DNA of 64,000 bases from Ignavibacteriales bacterium (GTDB lineage Bacteria > Bacteroidota > Ignavibacteria > Ignavibacteriales > Ignavibacteriaceae). A program made the position numbers and the translations under genes. This document shows, piece by piece, positions 36,664-46,705 of the stretch. The DNA is taken from positions 51,472-115,471 of the forward strand of contig JADJIA010000010.1 of the NCBI GenBank assembly GCA_016707285.1. Direction: 5' to 3'. Each line of letters opens with the position of its first letter. Position 1 is the first letter of the stretch. The notes below the pieces were generated by a model, which was not told where the DNA came from, searched no databases, and saw nothing but the letters and a program-made list of their open reading frames with translations.

Positions 36664-39600
36664 GTAGCCTCTCCTATGAGGTCGATTACAGCATTTATTA
36701 AACTCTCGTCGTGGAAAGAACTTTTGGTGAGATAATAGTTTGCACCTGCATTTAAGCCAAGCAGACGATCCTCTTCCCTGTCTTTGTAGGACACTATCAT
36801 TACGGGAATATCCTTGTAATTTGGATCAGATTTAATTTTCTCAACAAATTGAATTCCGTTCATTCTTGGCATATCAACATCTGTGATCACAAGATCAAAA
36901 TCCTCTTTTTGTAGAGTATTAAATCCATCGATTCCATCAACCGCTGTTACCACAGTGTAACCACTGTTCTCCAGCAATTTTCTTTCAACCTCCCGAACTG
37001 TAAGGGAATCATCCACAACCAGGATATTTTTTGTTTTACCGGCTTTAATCAGGTGAGAGGTCACTTTATCGGGTCGGGCTCCCTTGATATGAGCTTCGAT
37101 CGAGTGGATCAGATCATCGGGATCAATAATTAAAGCTATTGAACCTTCCTCAAGTATCGCCGCCGCTGAAATATTGGGGATTTTTCCAAGTTTACCGTCG
37201 ATTACCGAGACTACAATGTCTCTTTCACCAAGAAAAGCATCAACTGCCACGGCATATTTCCCTGTTCGATCTCCAACAACGGCAAGGTTTATGAACTCAC
37301 CTTTACTTCCCTCATCTGTAAGTCCCATCAGGCGGGTACAATTCACTATTCCAAGGTTTTCACCGGCCCATTTATAATATTGACGGTCTTCAATGGTGTA
37401 CATTTCATCCTCCCTGATACTCAAAAGTGTTTCAACTCTTGCGAGAGGCAGTGCATACAATTCAGAATTAACTTTGAGCAACAGGGCTCTTAAGATAGAG
37501 AGCGTAACAGGGAGTTGAAGTGTAAATTTACTTCCTTTGCCCGGTTCCGAGTCAATTTTTGACTTTCCGCCCACCTGATGGATCAGGTTCATAACAATAT
37601 CGAGACCCACTCCTCTTCCCGAAACTTTTGAAACTCCAACTTTCGTTGAAAATCCGGGAAGGAAAAGAAAATCAAGAATTTCAGCTTTACTGAGGTTCTC
37701 CGACATTTCTGCTGAAACATAACCTTTTTCAATAATTTTTGATTTGATCACCTGCTCATCAATCCCTTTGCCGTCATCTTCCACAGTGATAGTCAGGAAT
37801 CCTGCTCTGTGACCGGCTTCGAGCACTATCCGTCCTGTCTCCGGTTTTCCCGCGGCGATTCGCTCTTCCGGAGTTTCAATACCATGATCTACTGCGTTGG
37901 CGATCAGGTGTGAAAGTGGTGCTTCAATCTTATCGAGAATGTCGCGATCGATCATTGTATCGTCGCCAAAAATTTCAAAATTGATTTTTTTACCCGAGTC
38001 GCGGGCAAGGTCTCTAACCATTCTCGGGATTCCATGAAGTCCATCAGAAACAGGTCTCATTTTAGAAGCAATAACCTGATTTCCAAGCGATTCCGACAAT
38101 CTTTCGATATTTCTTGAGAAGATCTCAAAACGGTCGATAATTGTATTCAGGTTCCACTCAAGCCTTTCAAGTGCCTCTTGTGAACCGTCTAATCTGTCAG
38201 CTAATTTTTCAGTGAGGCCCATCTCTTCAATTCTTGAAGTGAGGCTTTCGTGAAGTCTTGATGCCTCTCTTAAAGTTTGTTTTGATGCAAGAAGGTTGTT
38301 TTGGAAAGGTTTTGTGAACTTTGCCTGAATTTTGATCTCACCTGCAAGCCCCAACAGTCTGTTAAGATTATCAGCGAGCACTCTTACAAAAAGGGCATCC
38401 TCTTTTTTCTCTTTGTGAGGAGTTGCAGCCTTTTGTGGTGTCTGTGCAACTTTTTCATCAGACTTTGTCTGCTTTGGAGCCTCTCCACCTGAAACCACCC
38501 CCGAAAGGGAAGCTGAGATCGAATTGATTTTGTCAATATTTTCAGCGATTTCCGATTCAATCTCTGATGCAGAAAGTCGCGAAATAAACTTAAATAGATC
38601 GTTCCCTTGAAGCAGGAGATCGATATGTTTATCGGAAAGCCTTAATTCGCTTTTAAGGGCAAGACTTAAGACATCTTCCATTGAGTGTGCAAGCCCTACA
38701 GCCTGATTGATCCCGACGATTCGGGCGGCGCCTTTTATTGAGTGGGCTGCTCTCATCAGCGGTTCAAGTTTTTCTTTTGAAGTTTCCCCTTCAGCATCAA
38801 CAAGTCCTCGCTCAAGCACTTTTGTGTTGGATTCGAGTTCTATTTTAAATAGATCAACCATCGAAAGGTCAAGTTTTGTTTCAACTTTTTCTTTCGGAGG
38901 TTTTGGAGGCTCCGGTTTTGGAGCTTTAGGTTGTACGGGAGTTGATTTTGCTCCATCCAAAAGGGATGTTAATTTGCTGATGAGTGTTATATCAGAGGCT
39001 TTCGCCGGGATTTCGTCATCAGGGGTGTCAACCAAAGAGTGGAAAAAGGATGTTACTTCTTTATACTTATTGACCAACTCATCAGAAATTGTGGCTTCGC
39101 CTGAAATCAGAGTGTTAAAATAATCTTCCATTCTGCTGGCAAGCCCGGCTCCCGGATTAAAACCGGTGATCCTGAACGCACCCTTTATTGAATGGGCAGC
39201 CCTCATAACCGCGCTTAGATCATCTTTGGTTGCGGAGGTTCCCTTCTCCAAAACATCAAACATCACTTTTGAGTGGGTTGCCATCTCTGATTTAAACAAT
39301 CCTATGAGAACGGGATCAACTGTCGATTTGGTTTTACTGACCACAGGTTGAGGTGCCTCGGGCTGCACTGTTTGTAGCCGGGGTTTGGTAAAATATGTTG
39401 TTAGATCGGCAATCAAAAGGTCGCTTGAATCGGTTTTTTGTGGGATTTCAGCAGGATCAACATGAGTAAGTTCCTTCATAAGTTCGCCGGCAGTGAGGAA
39501 AAAATTCCTGTTTAACTCACTTATCGGTTCATTTAATTCAAGGCTTCTCGTAAGAAATAATTCCATTGAGGCACACAGTTCAACAAGCAGTTCGAGTGAT

Positions 39601-39755
39601 ACAAGCTTTGCGGATGATCGGATCGTCTGAATCACAGTCATTAATGGCTTAATATCTTCAACCGAACCTGAAGCCACAAATTTCTCATACTTTGGAAGAT
39701 TTTCCAAAAGTACGCTACGAAATATTTCAAGTAAAACCATGTTCTGCATAATCAC
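36660..39755 (-). CDS. Hybrid chemotaxis kinase CheA with receiver domain (WspE-like)
   Basis: A 1031-residue hybrid kinase. It has a degenerate first Hpt-like bundle (VIQTIRSSAKLV, no phospho-His), then two intact Hpt domains with MRAAHSIKGAFRITG (His about 188) and MRAAHSIKGAARIVG (His about 339). Next come the dimerisation helices, the kinase domain (HLIANAVDHGIETPEER, DDGKGID, SGRGVGLDIV), a CheW-like regulatory domain and a C-terminal receiver (ILVVDDSLTVRE, Asp about 960 in VITDVDMPRMNG). This Hpt(n)-CheA-REC layout is that of WspE. Two intact Hpt sites could serve the two separate response regulators and the internal receiver. Starts four bases inside the end of the preceding CheW-like gene. 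Confidence 0.94.
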   Translation of the reverse strand: MIMQNMVLLEIFRSVLLENLPKYEKFVASGSVEDIKPLMTVIQTIRSSAKLVSLELLVELCASMELFLTRSLELNEPISELNRNFFLTAGELMKELTHVDPAEIPQKTDSSDLLIADLTTYFTKPRLQTVQPEAPQPVVSKTKSTVDPVLIGLFKSEMATHSKVMFDVLEKGTSATKDDLSAVMRAAHSIKGAFRITGFNPGAGLASRMEDYFNTLISGEATISDELVNKYKEVTSFFHSLVDTPDDEIPAKASDITLISKLTSLLDGAKSTPVQPKAPKPEPPKPPKEKVETKLDLSMVDLFKIELESNTKVLERGLVDAEGETSKEKLEPLMRAAHSIKGAARIVGINQAVGLAHSMEDVLSLALKSELRLSDKHIDLLLQGNDLFKFISRLSASEIESEIAENIDKINSISASLSGVVSGGEAPKQTKSDEKVAQTPQKAATPHKEKKEDALFVRVLADNLNRLLGLAGEIKIQAKFTKPFQNNLLASKQTLREASRLHESLTSRIEEMGLTEKLADRLDGSQEALERLEWNLNTIIDRFEIFSRNIERLSESLGNQVIASKMRPVSDGLHGIPRMVRDLARDSGKKINFEIFGDDTMIDRDILDKIEAPLSHLIANAVDHGIETPEERIAAGKPETGRIVLEAGHRAGFLTITVEDDGKGIDEQVIKSKIIEKGYVSAEMSENLSKAEILDFLFLPGFSTKVGVSKVSGRGVGLDIVMNLIHQVGGKSKIDSEPGKGSKFTLQLPVTLSILRALLLKVNSELYALPLARVETLLSIREDEMYTIEDRQYYKWAGENLGIVNCTRLMGLTDEGSKGEFINLAVVGDRTGKYAVAVDAFLGERDIVVSVIDGKLGKIPNISAAAILEEGSIALIIDPDDLIHSIEAHIKGARPDKVTSHLIKAGKTKNILVVDDSLTVREVERKLLENSGYTVVTAVDGIDGFNTLQKEDFDLVITDVDMPRMNGIQFVEKIKSDPNYKDIPVMIVSYKDREEDRLLGLNAGANYYLTKSSFHDESLINAVIDLIGEAT

Positions 39756-40423
39756 TGATATTTAAGAGACGACCTGAACGACTCACTTATTTTAGTTTCG
39801 TTTAGCAAACCTGCCGTTAACTCTTCTGTTTCAAAAATTCCGTTGGAGAAAATCTCCGTTGCTTTCTGTGCGGTTGCCGGTAGCGGTTTTATAGCCGAAG
39901 AGGAGATTCGCTTAACTCCGATGATTTCATCCACTTCAAATACAATCCGTTCGCCGCCTGTTTTTATGGCAATCATTCTTTTGTAAACTGCTTTTTCCGT
40001 CACATTTATGAAGTCACCTCTGGAGATATTTAACAGTGTCTCCAGATTAAAACAGAGGAGCAGCTCACCATCAATATTAACCAAACCTCTGAATGATTTA
40101 TTCGTTCTGAAAGGGACAAAATGAACCGGCTTCACCTCAACCGCAACGAGGAAACAATTTGTATCTATCGCAAGATATTCAGTTCCGAGCCTGAAAACGG
40201 TGACTGACATATCCCCCCGTTCTCTTGTCTCTTTCTGTTTTGAGAGGGTTTTTGTCCATGAATCGAGAAATTCGGCGGGAATTTCACGATCGAAAAATTC
40301 TTTAGCTGAATCGGAGTAAACGGGGCAATGTTTGCAGTGGAGATATTCCGTGAGACTCTCACACGATTTATCTCCAAATACACCAATTACCTGCCAACAT
40401 TTTTCTCTTACTTTGGGTTTCAT
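39752..40423 (-). CDS. CheW-like scaffold protein (WspD-like)
   Basis: A 223-residue coupling protein. The N-terminus carries a Cys-rich element, CWQVIGVFGDKSC then LHCKHCPVYS, typical of WspD and absent from ordinary CheW. The C-terminal CheW domain (about 72-215) includes VFRLGTEYLAID, FRGLVNIDGELLLCFNLETLL and a conserved hydrophobic core. It should link receptors to the hybrid kinase. Overlaps both neighbours by four bases. Confidence 0.88.
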   Translation of the reverse strand: MKPKVREKCWQVIGVFGDKSCESLTEYLHCKHCPVYSDSAKEFFDREIPAEFLDSWTKTLSKQKETRERGDMSVTVFRLGTEYLAIDTNCFLVAVEVKPVHFVPFRTNKSFRGLVNIDGELLLCFNLETLLNISRGDFINVTEKAVYKRMIAIKTGGERIVFEVDEIIGVKRISSSAIKPLPATAQKATEIFSNGIFETEELTAGLLNETKISESFRSSLKYQ

Positions 40424-41694
40424 CTCGATCTTTCACTCACTCTTTTAAGCCGCTCTTTATAGAGAACCGATTTGGTTTGATCCCCCTTCTGCTCATATAA
40501 CAGGCTGATATGCACCAAAGCCAGTGTGTGGTTGGGTTCAAGATATAATACTCTAAGAAAACTGTTCTCGGCTTCGTCAACTTTACCACTTGCGAGGCTA
40601 ATCTCACCCATAAGACAGATCAACTCTTTATTTGCCGGGTCTTTTTGGAGCAATTCTTCACATTTTCGTCTTGCCGTGGTTAGTTCACCTCTGTTGGCAA
40701 GCTCCTGAATGTATTCATATTCAAATTCAGGGGTGGCTGCCTGTGGTGTCTCAATGGTTTTTCGTTTCCCTTCAACTTTAGAGGTTGAAAATTGCCTTTT
40801 GACAACAGGAGGCAGTGGAACATTCCGCTCGATAGATCCTCTTGAAGCGGGGCGTCTAAGAGGCTCCGGCTTTGGTGTATCAATATAGAGGGCAAACGAC
40901 TTTGGATGAGAAACGGAACGAAATCCATTGGATGAATAAAACATCACTTCAGTATGCCCCGAGAAGAGATAACCATCAGGTCTGAGCAATCTTTTAATAT
41001 GATTAATAGCAGTTTCCCTGGCTTTTCCATCGAGATAAATTATGAGATTACGACAAAAAATCATGTCGTATGGAAGCTTATATTGCATAAAAAAAGGATT
41101 TGCAAGGTTTTCGTTGTGGAATGTTACAGGTTTTTTTATCTCTTCTGATAAAACAAAACTTTCACCAGCCACTGTAAAATATTTGTTTATTATCGATTCT
41201 TCAACTCCCCTGAATGATGATTTGCCGTAAACTCCTCTCATCGCTTTGTCGGTTGCCACAGAACTTATATCAACGGCATCAACGGCAAGAAGCTGGAGAG
41301 GGTAGTTTATCTCATTCAGCGCCATCACGATTGAATATGGTTCTTCACCTGTGGAAGAAGGGATCGATAAAATTCTTAACGGCTGAGTTACAGTGCGCAT
41401 AAACTTTGATTTTACTTCTTCCTGCAGAAACATAAACGGTGATTGATCTCTAAAAAACCATGTTTCGGGGACAACAATCATCTCCACAAATTTTTGCAGT
41501 TCAGATTTGTCGTTTTCAAGAGAATTCACATATTCAAGTGCACTATCAGAATTTACTTGCGAAAGCCTTCTTTTAAGCGTAAGTTCAAGACTTTTGATTC
41601 CAATGGTTGAATGATCCAGTCCAATTGTGCGTGCAAGAAGCGGCAACAGAGCAGCGAGCCCGGCGTCAAAATTACGCATTATCAAGCTCAACAA
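40420..41694 (-). CDS. cheR: CheR receptor methyltransferase with TPR tail (WspC-like)
   Basis: A 424-residue AdoMet-dependent methyltransferase acting on receptor glutamates. CheR N-terminal helical domain, then the catalytic domain with LRILSIPSSTGEEPYSIVM, the MIFCRNLIIYLD motif and LLRPDGYLFSGHTE. A disordered basic linker (RRPASRGSIE) leads to a C-terminal tetratricopeptide segment (about 335-420, ARRKCEELLQKDPANKELI). This CheR-TPR fusion is characteristic of WspC. It shares 23 bases with the CheW gene before it. Confidence 0.94.
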   Translation of the reverse strand: MLSLIMRNFDAGLAALLPLLARTIGLDHSTIGIKSLELTLKRRLSQVNSDSALEYVNSLENDKSELQKFVEMIVVPETWFFRDQSPFMFLQEEVKSKFMRTVTQPLRILSIPSSTGEEPYSIVMALNEINYPLQLLAVDAVDISSVATDKAMRGVYGKSSFRGVEESIINKYFTVAGESFVLSEEIKKPVTFHNENLANPFFMQYKLPYDMIFCRNLIIYLDGKARETAINHIKRLLRPDGYLFSGHTEVMFYSSNGFRSVSHPKSFALYIDTPKPEPLRRPASRGSIERNVPLPPVVKRQFSTSKVEGKRKTIETPQAATPEFEYEYIQELANRGELTTARRKCEELLQKDPANKELICLMGEISLASGKVDEAENSFLRVLYLEPNHTLALVHISLLYEQKGDQTKSVLYKERLKRVSERSR

Positions 41695-42130
41695 AAAGAT
41701 TTTTTCTCACAAAAGCGGGCAAGAGGTCGTGAATGGTAACAAGTTGAACAATTCCGGTTCGCAGATTAATCAGCTTACCGAGGTAACTCGTTTCTTCCGT
41801 TACATATCCCGGAGTTTGCAGATCTTCTTCTTTAATTCTGATGATATCCATTACTCTTTCACACAAAAGTCCAAGCAAATGTATTTTGTCATCAACATAA
41901 TAGTTGACGATAATTATTCGCGTGCTCAGGAGTATTTTGGACGGAAAACCCATCATAAGCGATCTTAAATCAATAACCGGAACGATGACCCCCCTGTAGT
42001 TAAACCTTCCGGAGAAATAGTCGGGGGCTTTTGCCATTGCAGTAAGATTCACAGGAGGAACCACTTCCATAACTTCCTGTGCTTCAACGGCATATTTATT
42101 TTCGCTTATTTCAAAAGTGAGACAAAGCAT
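41672..42130 (-). CDS. cheW: CheW coupling protein (WspB-like)
   Basis: A 152-residue single-domain CheW that bridges receptors and kinase. Visible are the N-terminal strand MLCLTFEISENKYAVEAQEVMEVV region, the conserved FSGRFNYRGVIVPVIDLRSL and LLCERVMDII. It is the usual length. Gap of three bases to the receptor gene upstream; its end overlaps cheR. Confidence 0.93.
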   Translation of the reverse strand: MLCLTFEISENKYAVEAQEVMEVVPPVNLTAMAKAPDYFSGRFNYRGVIVPVIDLRSLMMGFPSKILLSTRIIIVNYYVDDKIHLLGLLCERVMDIIRIKEEDLQTPGYVTEETSYLGKLINLRTGIVQLVTIHDLLPAFVRKNLFVELDNA

Positions 42131-42133
42131 ATT

Positions 42134-44263
42134 TTAACCGCCGAATCTGAATTTTGAAACCACATCCCTCAAAGATTTTACTGCACCTTCAAGTCTGCCG
42201 GTAATCTCACTAAATTCCGAAATTGATTCTCTTGTGTGAACGGCACCGGCATTCAATTCATTCATAGCATCACTAATCTGCTCGGCTCCATCAGTTTGCA
42301 TCTGCATTTGAGAACTTACTACTTCAAAACTCGGGAGTACATCTTTTGTGTAAAGAATAATTTCGTTGATACTTTCTGCAATTCCTGAAATTCTTCCCGC
42401 GCTGCTTCTTGTGGTGCCTGCGTAGGTTTCAACCCCGATTACACCCTCTTTCACTGCTTGTTGCATTTCATGGATCATCTCCTCAATTTCAAGAGCTGCA
42501 AGTGCTGTTTCTTCTGCAAGTCTTTTGATCTCCGCAGCAACAACGGAAAACCCGGTTCCATATTCTCCTGCTTTTTCTGCTTCAATTGAGGCATTAAGCG
42601 ATAGAAGATTAGTCTGGGTGGCAATCTTTGTAATTGTGGTAATTACATTTGTGATATTGCCGGTTTTGTGGTAGAGCAGTTTCAGTTTTTCTGAAATATC
42701 TTTTGAACCCGATTCAAGTGACGACATTGAAGTGGTTATTTCAGCAAGTCCGGCTGCCCCTTTATCTGCAAGAATCAGAGTTTTCCCCGATTTATCGGAT
42801 ACCTCCTCAACCGTCCTTGAAAGATGGATTGAACTGCTGTAGATTTCCTTTCCTGTCGCATTTACTTCGGCAGTGGAAGCTGCCTGTTCATTAATTGCTG
42901 CATTAAGTGACTGAACAGATGAAGTGATCTGCGTTACCGATGAAGTAACCGCAATTCCGGCTTTACTTACTTCACCCAGAAGAGTTTCAAGATCGTAGAT
43001 TGTAGATCTTACAGCTCTAAAGAGATTCCAAATCTCGTCCCGGTCTTTTGAAGTTCTACCCGAGGGGATGACAAATTTCTCCTGAATCACTGCAATCTCT
43101 TCTTTGGCAGCCTTGATGTCTCCTGCTGAAAGGTTGTTGGCAATGGCAGCAACTCCCCTTACGGGATTCATAATGCCCCGTGCAGTCAGGAAGATGAAAA
43201 CGAAAGCAAAAACAAACGCAGCAATTGCTACAAAAAGGGTTATAAAAATGTTTGCATAAAAATAGTTGATTCTGGTATCGATTAAAATCTCGAGCTCTGT
43301 GAGCGTGGCATTCCAAAAAAGCAGACTTTCGTTTAATTGCTCTTCAGTTTTACGGGTCAGTTCTTCCACCCCGGCGGGTTTGTTATTCCGAATAATATTT
43401 TCGAAGACTTCTATCAGCGAGCCAATTCCTGTGCGATATCTTTCAACAAGAGGAATAAGCGTTTTGGAAAGGGACTCTGATTTATCATGAAATTTTGGGT
43501 CCTGTTCTATTGAACTGTTTATTGAGCCGGGGATATCTTCAAGCACCGCTTCTCGTAGAGTACGGTTAAGATAAATTATCTCAGCCATACGGTCATAGTT
43601 GAAAACAGAATCCTGTTCATCCTCAATGGCGAGTGTGAATGCCGAAGTGAGCAGCTCCTGAACCTTTGGCATGCGCAACAAGGCAACATCCATCAAGTAG
43701 TAGGAGTCTCCCTCCGGATCAAGTATCAGGTTTGATTTAATACCAACAAGTTTGGTCAGTTTGCTGATATCGGCAATTATTTTGTTATAGTCCTGATCCG
43801 AAAGTGAACTGTGTTGACCTTTCTGAACCGTTACAAGTTTTTCCCATTTTGAGAGGAGGGTGCGGGGTGAAAGATCATATTCTTCCATCTGTGACAAGGT
43901 TTTTTCATCAAGCTGAATCTGTTCGCCTTCTTCTTCCGAGAGAGCTATGAGAACATCAAACTCTTCTTTAATCTGAGCATTAAGTTCAGTCAGACTTTTC
44001 TGGAAATCAGTTTTTGCAGCACCGGCGGCAAAAGTGAACGATTTGTGTTTAAGTATCTGAACTTTTAACACACTCAAAGGTCTGATATACTTTATTCCGC
44101 TTTGTTCCTTTTCGGCGAAATCAACCCCCTCCATCAGGTTATTAAGACTGATAACCAGAAGGATGGTAAGCGGAACTCCCAGAACAAGCCCTATGAGGGA
44201 GAGCTTGTTCATTACAGTAAGCCGCCTCAAAAGGAGATTGATCTTTAATTTAAGTTTTTCCAT
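42134..44263 (-). CDS. Methyl-accepting chemoreceptor with four-helix sensor (WspA-like)
   Basis: A 709-residue receptor. Transmembrane helix 1 near 20-42 (LIGLVLGVPLTILLVISLN), a periplasmic helical sensor domain of about 300 residues (LKHKSFTFAAGAA, no Cache fold seen), and transmembrane helix 2 near 343-367 (IFITLFVAIAAFVFAFVFIF). HAMP follows, and then the signalling coiled coil with the hairpin tip KIATQTNLLSLNASIEAEKAG EYGTGFSVVA. Predicted to sit in the inner membrane and feed the WspE-like kinase. WspA also has a long helical periplasmic domain and senses surface contact or envelope stress; the same input here is inference. Confidence 0.92.
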   Translation of the reverse strand: MEKLKLKINLLLRRLTVMNKLSLIGLVLGVPLTILLVISLNNLMEGVDFAEKEQSGIKYIRPLSVLKVQILKHKSFTFAAGAAKTDFQKSLTELNAQIKEEFDVLIALSEEEGEQIQLDEKTLSQMEEYDLSPRTLLSKWEKLVTVQKGQHSSLSDQDYNKIIADISKLTKLVGIKSNLILDPEGDSYYLMDVALLRMPKVQELLTSAFTLAIEDEQDSVFNYDRMAEIIYLNRTLREAVLEDIPGSINSSIEQDPKFHDKSESLSKTLIPLVERYRTGIGSLIEVFENIIRNNKPAGVEELTRKTEEQLNESLLFWNATLTELEILIDTRINYFYANIFITLFVAIAAFVFAFVFIFLTARGIMNPVRGVAAIANNLSAGDIKAAKEEIAVIQEKFVIPSGRTSKDRDEIWNLFRAVRSTIYDLETLLGEVSKAGIAVTSSVTQITSSVQSLNAAINEQAASTAEVNATGKEIYSSSIHLSRTVEEVSDKSGKTLILADKGAAGLAEITTSMSSLESGSKDISEKLKLLYHKTGNITNVITTITKIATQTNLLSLNASIEAEKAGEYGTGFSVVAAEIKRLAEETALAALEIEEMIHEMQQAVKEGVIGVETYAGTTRSSAGRISGIAESINEIILYTKDVLPSFEVVSSQMQMQTDGAEQISDAMNELNAGAVHTRESISEFSEITGRLEGAVKSLRDVVSKFRFGG

Positions 44264-44265
44264 GG

Positions 44266-46488
44266 TCAGCTTACTTTAAATCTGTGAAGTTCTTCGTTTA
44301 ATGTGGTTACGGCAGTGTTCAACTGACCTGTAGCCGATTTAAACTCCTGAAGTGACTCTTTTGTCTGCTCGGCAGCCACAGAAAGCTGTTGCATTGCTTC
44401 GCTAATCTGTTCGGCTCCCTCTGTCTGGCTCTTCATCCCTGAATTTACACTTTCAAAGTGAGGTGCAAGAGCATTTACATTATCAATAACTTCGCTTAAT
44501 CGTTCAGAAATGGAAGAAACGGTTACGCTGTCCTGCCTTACTTCTTCAGAGAACTTGTCCATTTCCATCACACCTGAAGAAACTGACGACTGCATTTCTC
44601 TCACCATGTGTTCAATATCGTGGGTGGCAACAGCGGTTTGATCAGCAAGTCTGCTTATTTCACGGGCAACAACTGAAAATCCTTTTCCAAATTCGCCGGC
44701 TTTTTCAGCTTCTATCGCAGCATTTAGTGAAAGCAGGTTTGTCTGGTCAGAAATTTTATTGATTGTGGTAACCACGGTTGATATTTTGTTTGCCTTGGCA
44801 TTAATTACTGCGAGTTTTGCAGAAATAGAACCGGTGGCTTTAATCAACTGGTGCATGGCATCTTCAAGTGTGTTAAGGTTGTTCCTTCCCTCTTCTGCTG
44901 TTTCAGCTGCAACAATTACACTGTTACCGATGTTGTCATCAAGAGTCTTCATCAATGTATTTGAAGTCTGTAAGATCTCTTTTGCTGTGGCAGTCACTTC
45001 TTTAATTGAAGCAGCCTGCTCTGCAACCGTTGCTTCAAGTTCTCTGGCTGAAGCTGAGATTTGAGATACTGATGAACTTACCTGAACACCGGAATGACCC
45101 ACCTGACTGAGGAGAGAAAAGAGGTTTGCCGCCATCTTTTTAACCGACATTACAAGAATATAAGATTCATCCCTGTCGTCAAGCTTCAACTTTCGGGTGA
45201 GACCCAGGGCACCCTTGTGTTTCATTTCATAGGCAACAAGTTCATCGTTACCACCTTTAAGGTCACCCAGGGCTATCTTTTCAACACTGCCAATAAGTTT
45301 TGTAATTGGATTTGTAATTCTGTTGCTGAAATAATATGCAATAATGAGAGTGAGGATTAGAATTCCACCCGTCCAAAAAAGCATTCTTCTTGTGAACCAC
45401 TCGGTAATTGCCTCAACTCCTTTTTTTGCACTGTAATATTCTTCTTCAAAAGTTGATGCCGTAATTACCCAGTCCCACTGAGGAAAATATACCGAGACGG
45501 AAACCCTTGTTTTGGGAGGTTTACCCGATCCGGGTTCCGAAAATTGATAAGAGTGAAATACTGCATCGTTTGAATTTACTGCGTCGTTAATTATTTTCTG
45601 AACATAATAGTTTCCTTCAGAATCTTTAACAAACCAGGCATTTTCACCTTCTCTTTTTCCGTCGCTGGTTATTAAATATTTCCCTTTTTGATCTCCTGAT
45701 CCACCATAAATCGTAACTTTCCCTGTTTCTCCAACATTCACATTCTGGATATTTCGGCGGAGTGAGGGAACGGACTCAAGTTTTTCACCAACATACAGGA
45801 TACCGATGATGTTATTGTTATCATCAAAGACGGGTTCATAAGAAGAGACATACCACGCATTAACCACCCAGGCAACACCTTTATAGGGTTGACCTTTTAA
45901 CACGGTTTCGATCACAACATCCTTTGTTCCGTCGGGTCTGATTGCGGGGATGTAGGTGCCAATTGCTCTCTGCTGATTTACAGTTGCAACATTAGTGGCT
46001 ACTCTTAACATATCGCCCGTTTCATTCATCCGCTGGAAGATGGTTGTTGCAACTCCAAGAAGTTCTTTTACCTCATCAACCACCGCCATTGGGGTGTTGA
46101 AGCTTGGAGATTGTCCCTGCCACTTCCCGCTTATTAACATCTTGGGAAGGGTGACACGGGTGTTTTTTTTCGAATATTGGTCTGTGGCGCTCCACTCAAC
46201 TTTCTCGGCAGCAAATTTAATCCCGCCCGTTTCATTTAAAACCGACCAGGCAACTTTTTGTGCCCTGTCAACTTTATCCTGAATGAGATCATTGGAAGTG
46301 ATACAGAGTGAGTACATGTCGTACACTATCTGTTTTAATGCCTCTCTGCCAAGAGTATCGAGCTCAGATTCGGTTCTCTCCGAAAGTGCTGCTTTAAATT
46401 GGAACACGGCAAATTGTGTTACAAGAAGTGGCACCAGAGCGGCAAACAGTACCAAGGTGATTACCTTGCGTCTAAGAGTAAGCTTCAC
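44266..46488 (-). CDS. Methyl-accepting chemoreceptor with Cache sensor domain
   Basis: A 740-residue receptor and first gene of the operon. Transmembrane helix 1 near 8-28, a large periplasmic double Cache-type sensor (about 35-355; GTYIPAIRPDGTKDVV, GILYVGEKLES, GKVTIYGG, WDWVITASTFEEEYY), and transmembrane helix 2 near 370-388 (LFWTGGILILTLIIAYYF). HAMP and the methyl-accepting signalling domain follow (KISDQTNLLSLNAAIEAEKAG, then FGKGFSVVA). Cache domains usually bind small molecules such as amino acids, organic acids or polyamines. Standard Wsp operons have a single receptor, so this second, ligand-sensing receptor is an addition. Two bases from the next gene. Confidence 0.94.
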   Translation of the reverse strand: MKLTLRRKVITLVLFAALVPLLVTQFAVFQFKAALSERTESELDTLGREALKQIVYDMYSLCITSNDLIQDKVDRAQKVAWSVLNETGGIKFAAEKVEWSATDQYSKKNTRVTLPKMLISGKWQGQSPSFNTPMAVVDEVKELLGVATTIFQRMNETGDMLRVATNVATVNQQRAIGTYIPAIRPDGTKDVVIETVLKGQPYKGVAWVVNAWYVSSYEPVFDDNNNIIGILYVGEKLESVPSLRRNIQNVNVGETGKVTIYGGSGDQKGKYLITSDGKREGENAWFVKDSEGNYYVQKIINDAVNSNDAVFHSYQFSEPGSGKPPKTRVSVSVYFPQWDWVITASTFEEEYYSAKKGVEAITEWFTRRMLFWTGGILILTLIIAYYFSNRITNPITKLIGSVEKIALGDLKGGNDELVAYEMKHKGALGLTRKLKLDDRDESYILVMSVKKMAANLFSLLSQVGHSGVQVSSSVSQISASARELEATVAEQAASIKEVTATAKEILQTSNTLMKTLDDNIGNSVIVAAETAEEGRNNLNTLEDAMHQLIKATGSISAKLAVINAKANKISTVVTTINKISDQTNLLSLNAAIEAEKAGEFGKGFSVVAREISRLADQTAVATHDIEHMVREMQSSVSSGVMEMDKFSEEVRQDSVTVSSISERLSEVIDNVNALAPHFESVNSGMKSQTEGAEQISEAMQQLSVAAEQTKESLQEFKSATGQLNTAVTTLNEELHRFKVS

Positions 46489-46705
46489 GGCTTCTCTCCT
46501 GTAAATTTTAATTGATGATGATGAGTCTCAAATGAAATATTTCTATTAGACAGACATTTAATTTCTTGAAAAAATGGGTCATATACAAATATTAAAACAA
46601 ACTAAATGATTATTTTTTACTGTTATCTTTAAAAATTTCCCCGGTCACACCATTATTTCACAATTTTAAGTGTAATTTAAGCAAAAACAAAGAATTATAA
46701 CAATT

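Noticed and set aside
38707..39123. 138-codon frame antisense to cheA
   Set aside because: Reverse reading of the Hpt and linker region; Ser/Phe-rich composition is that of a shadow frame.
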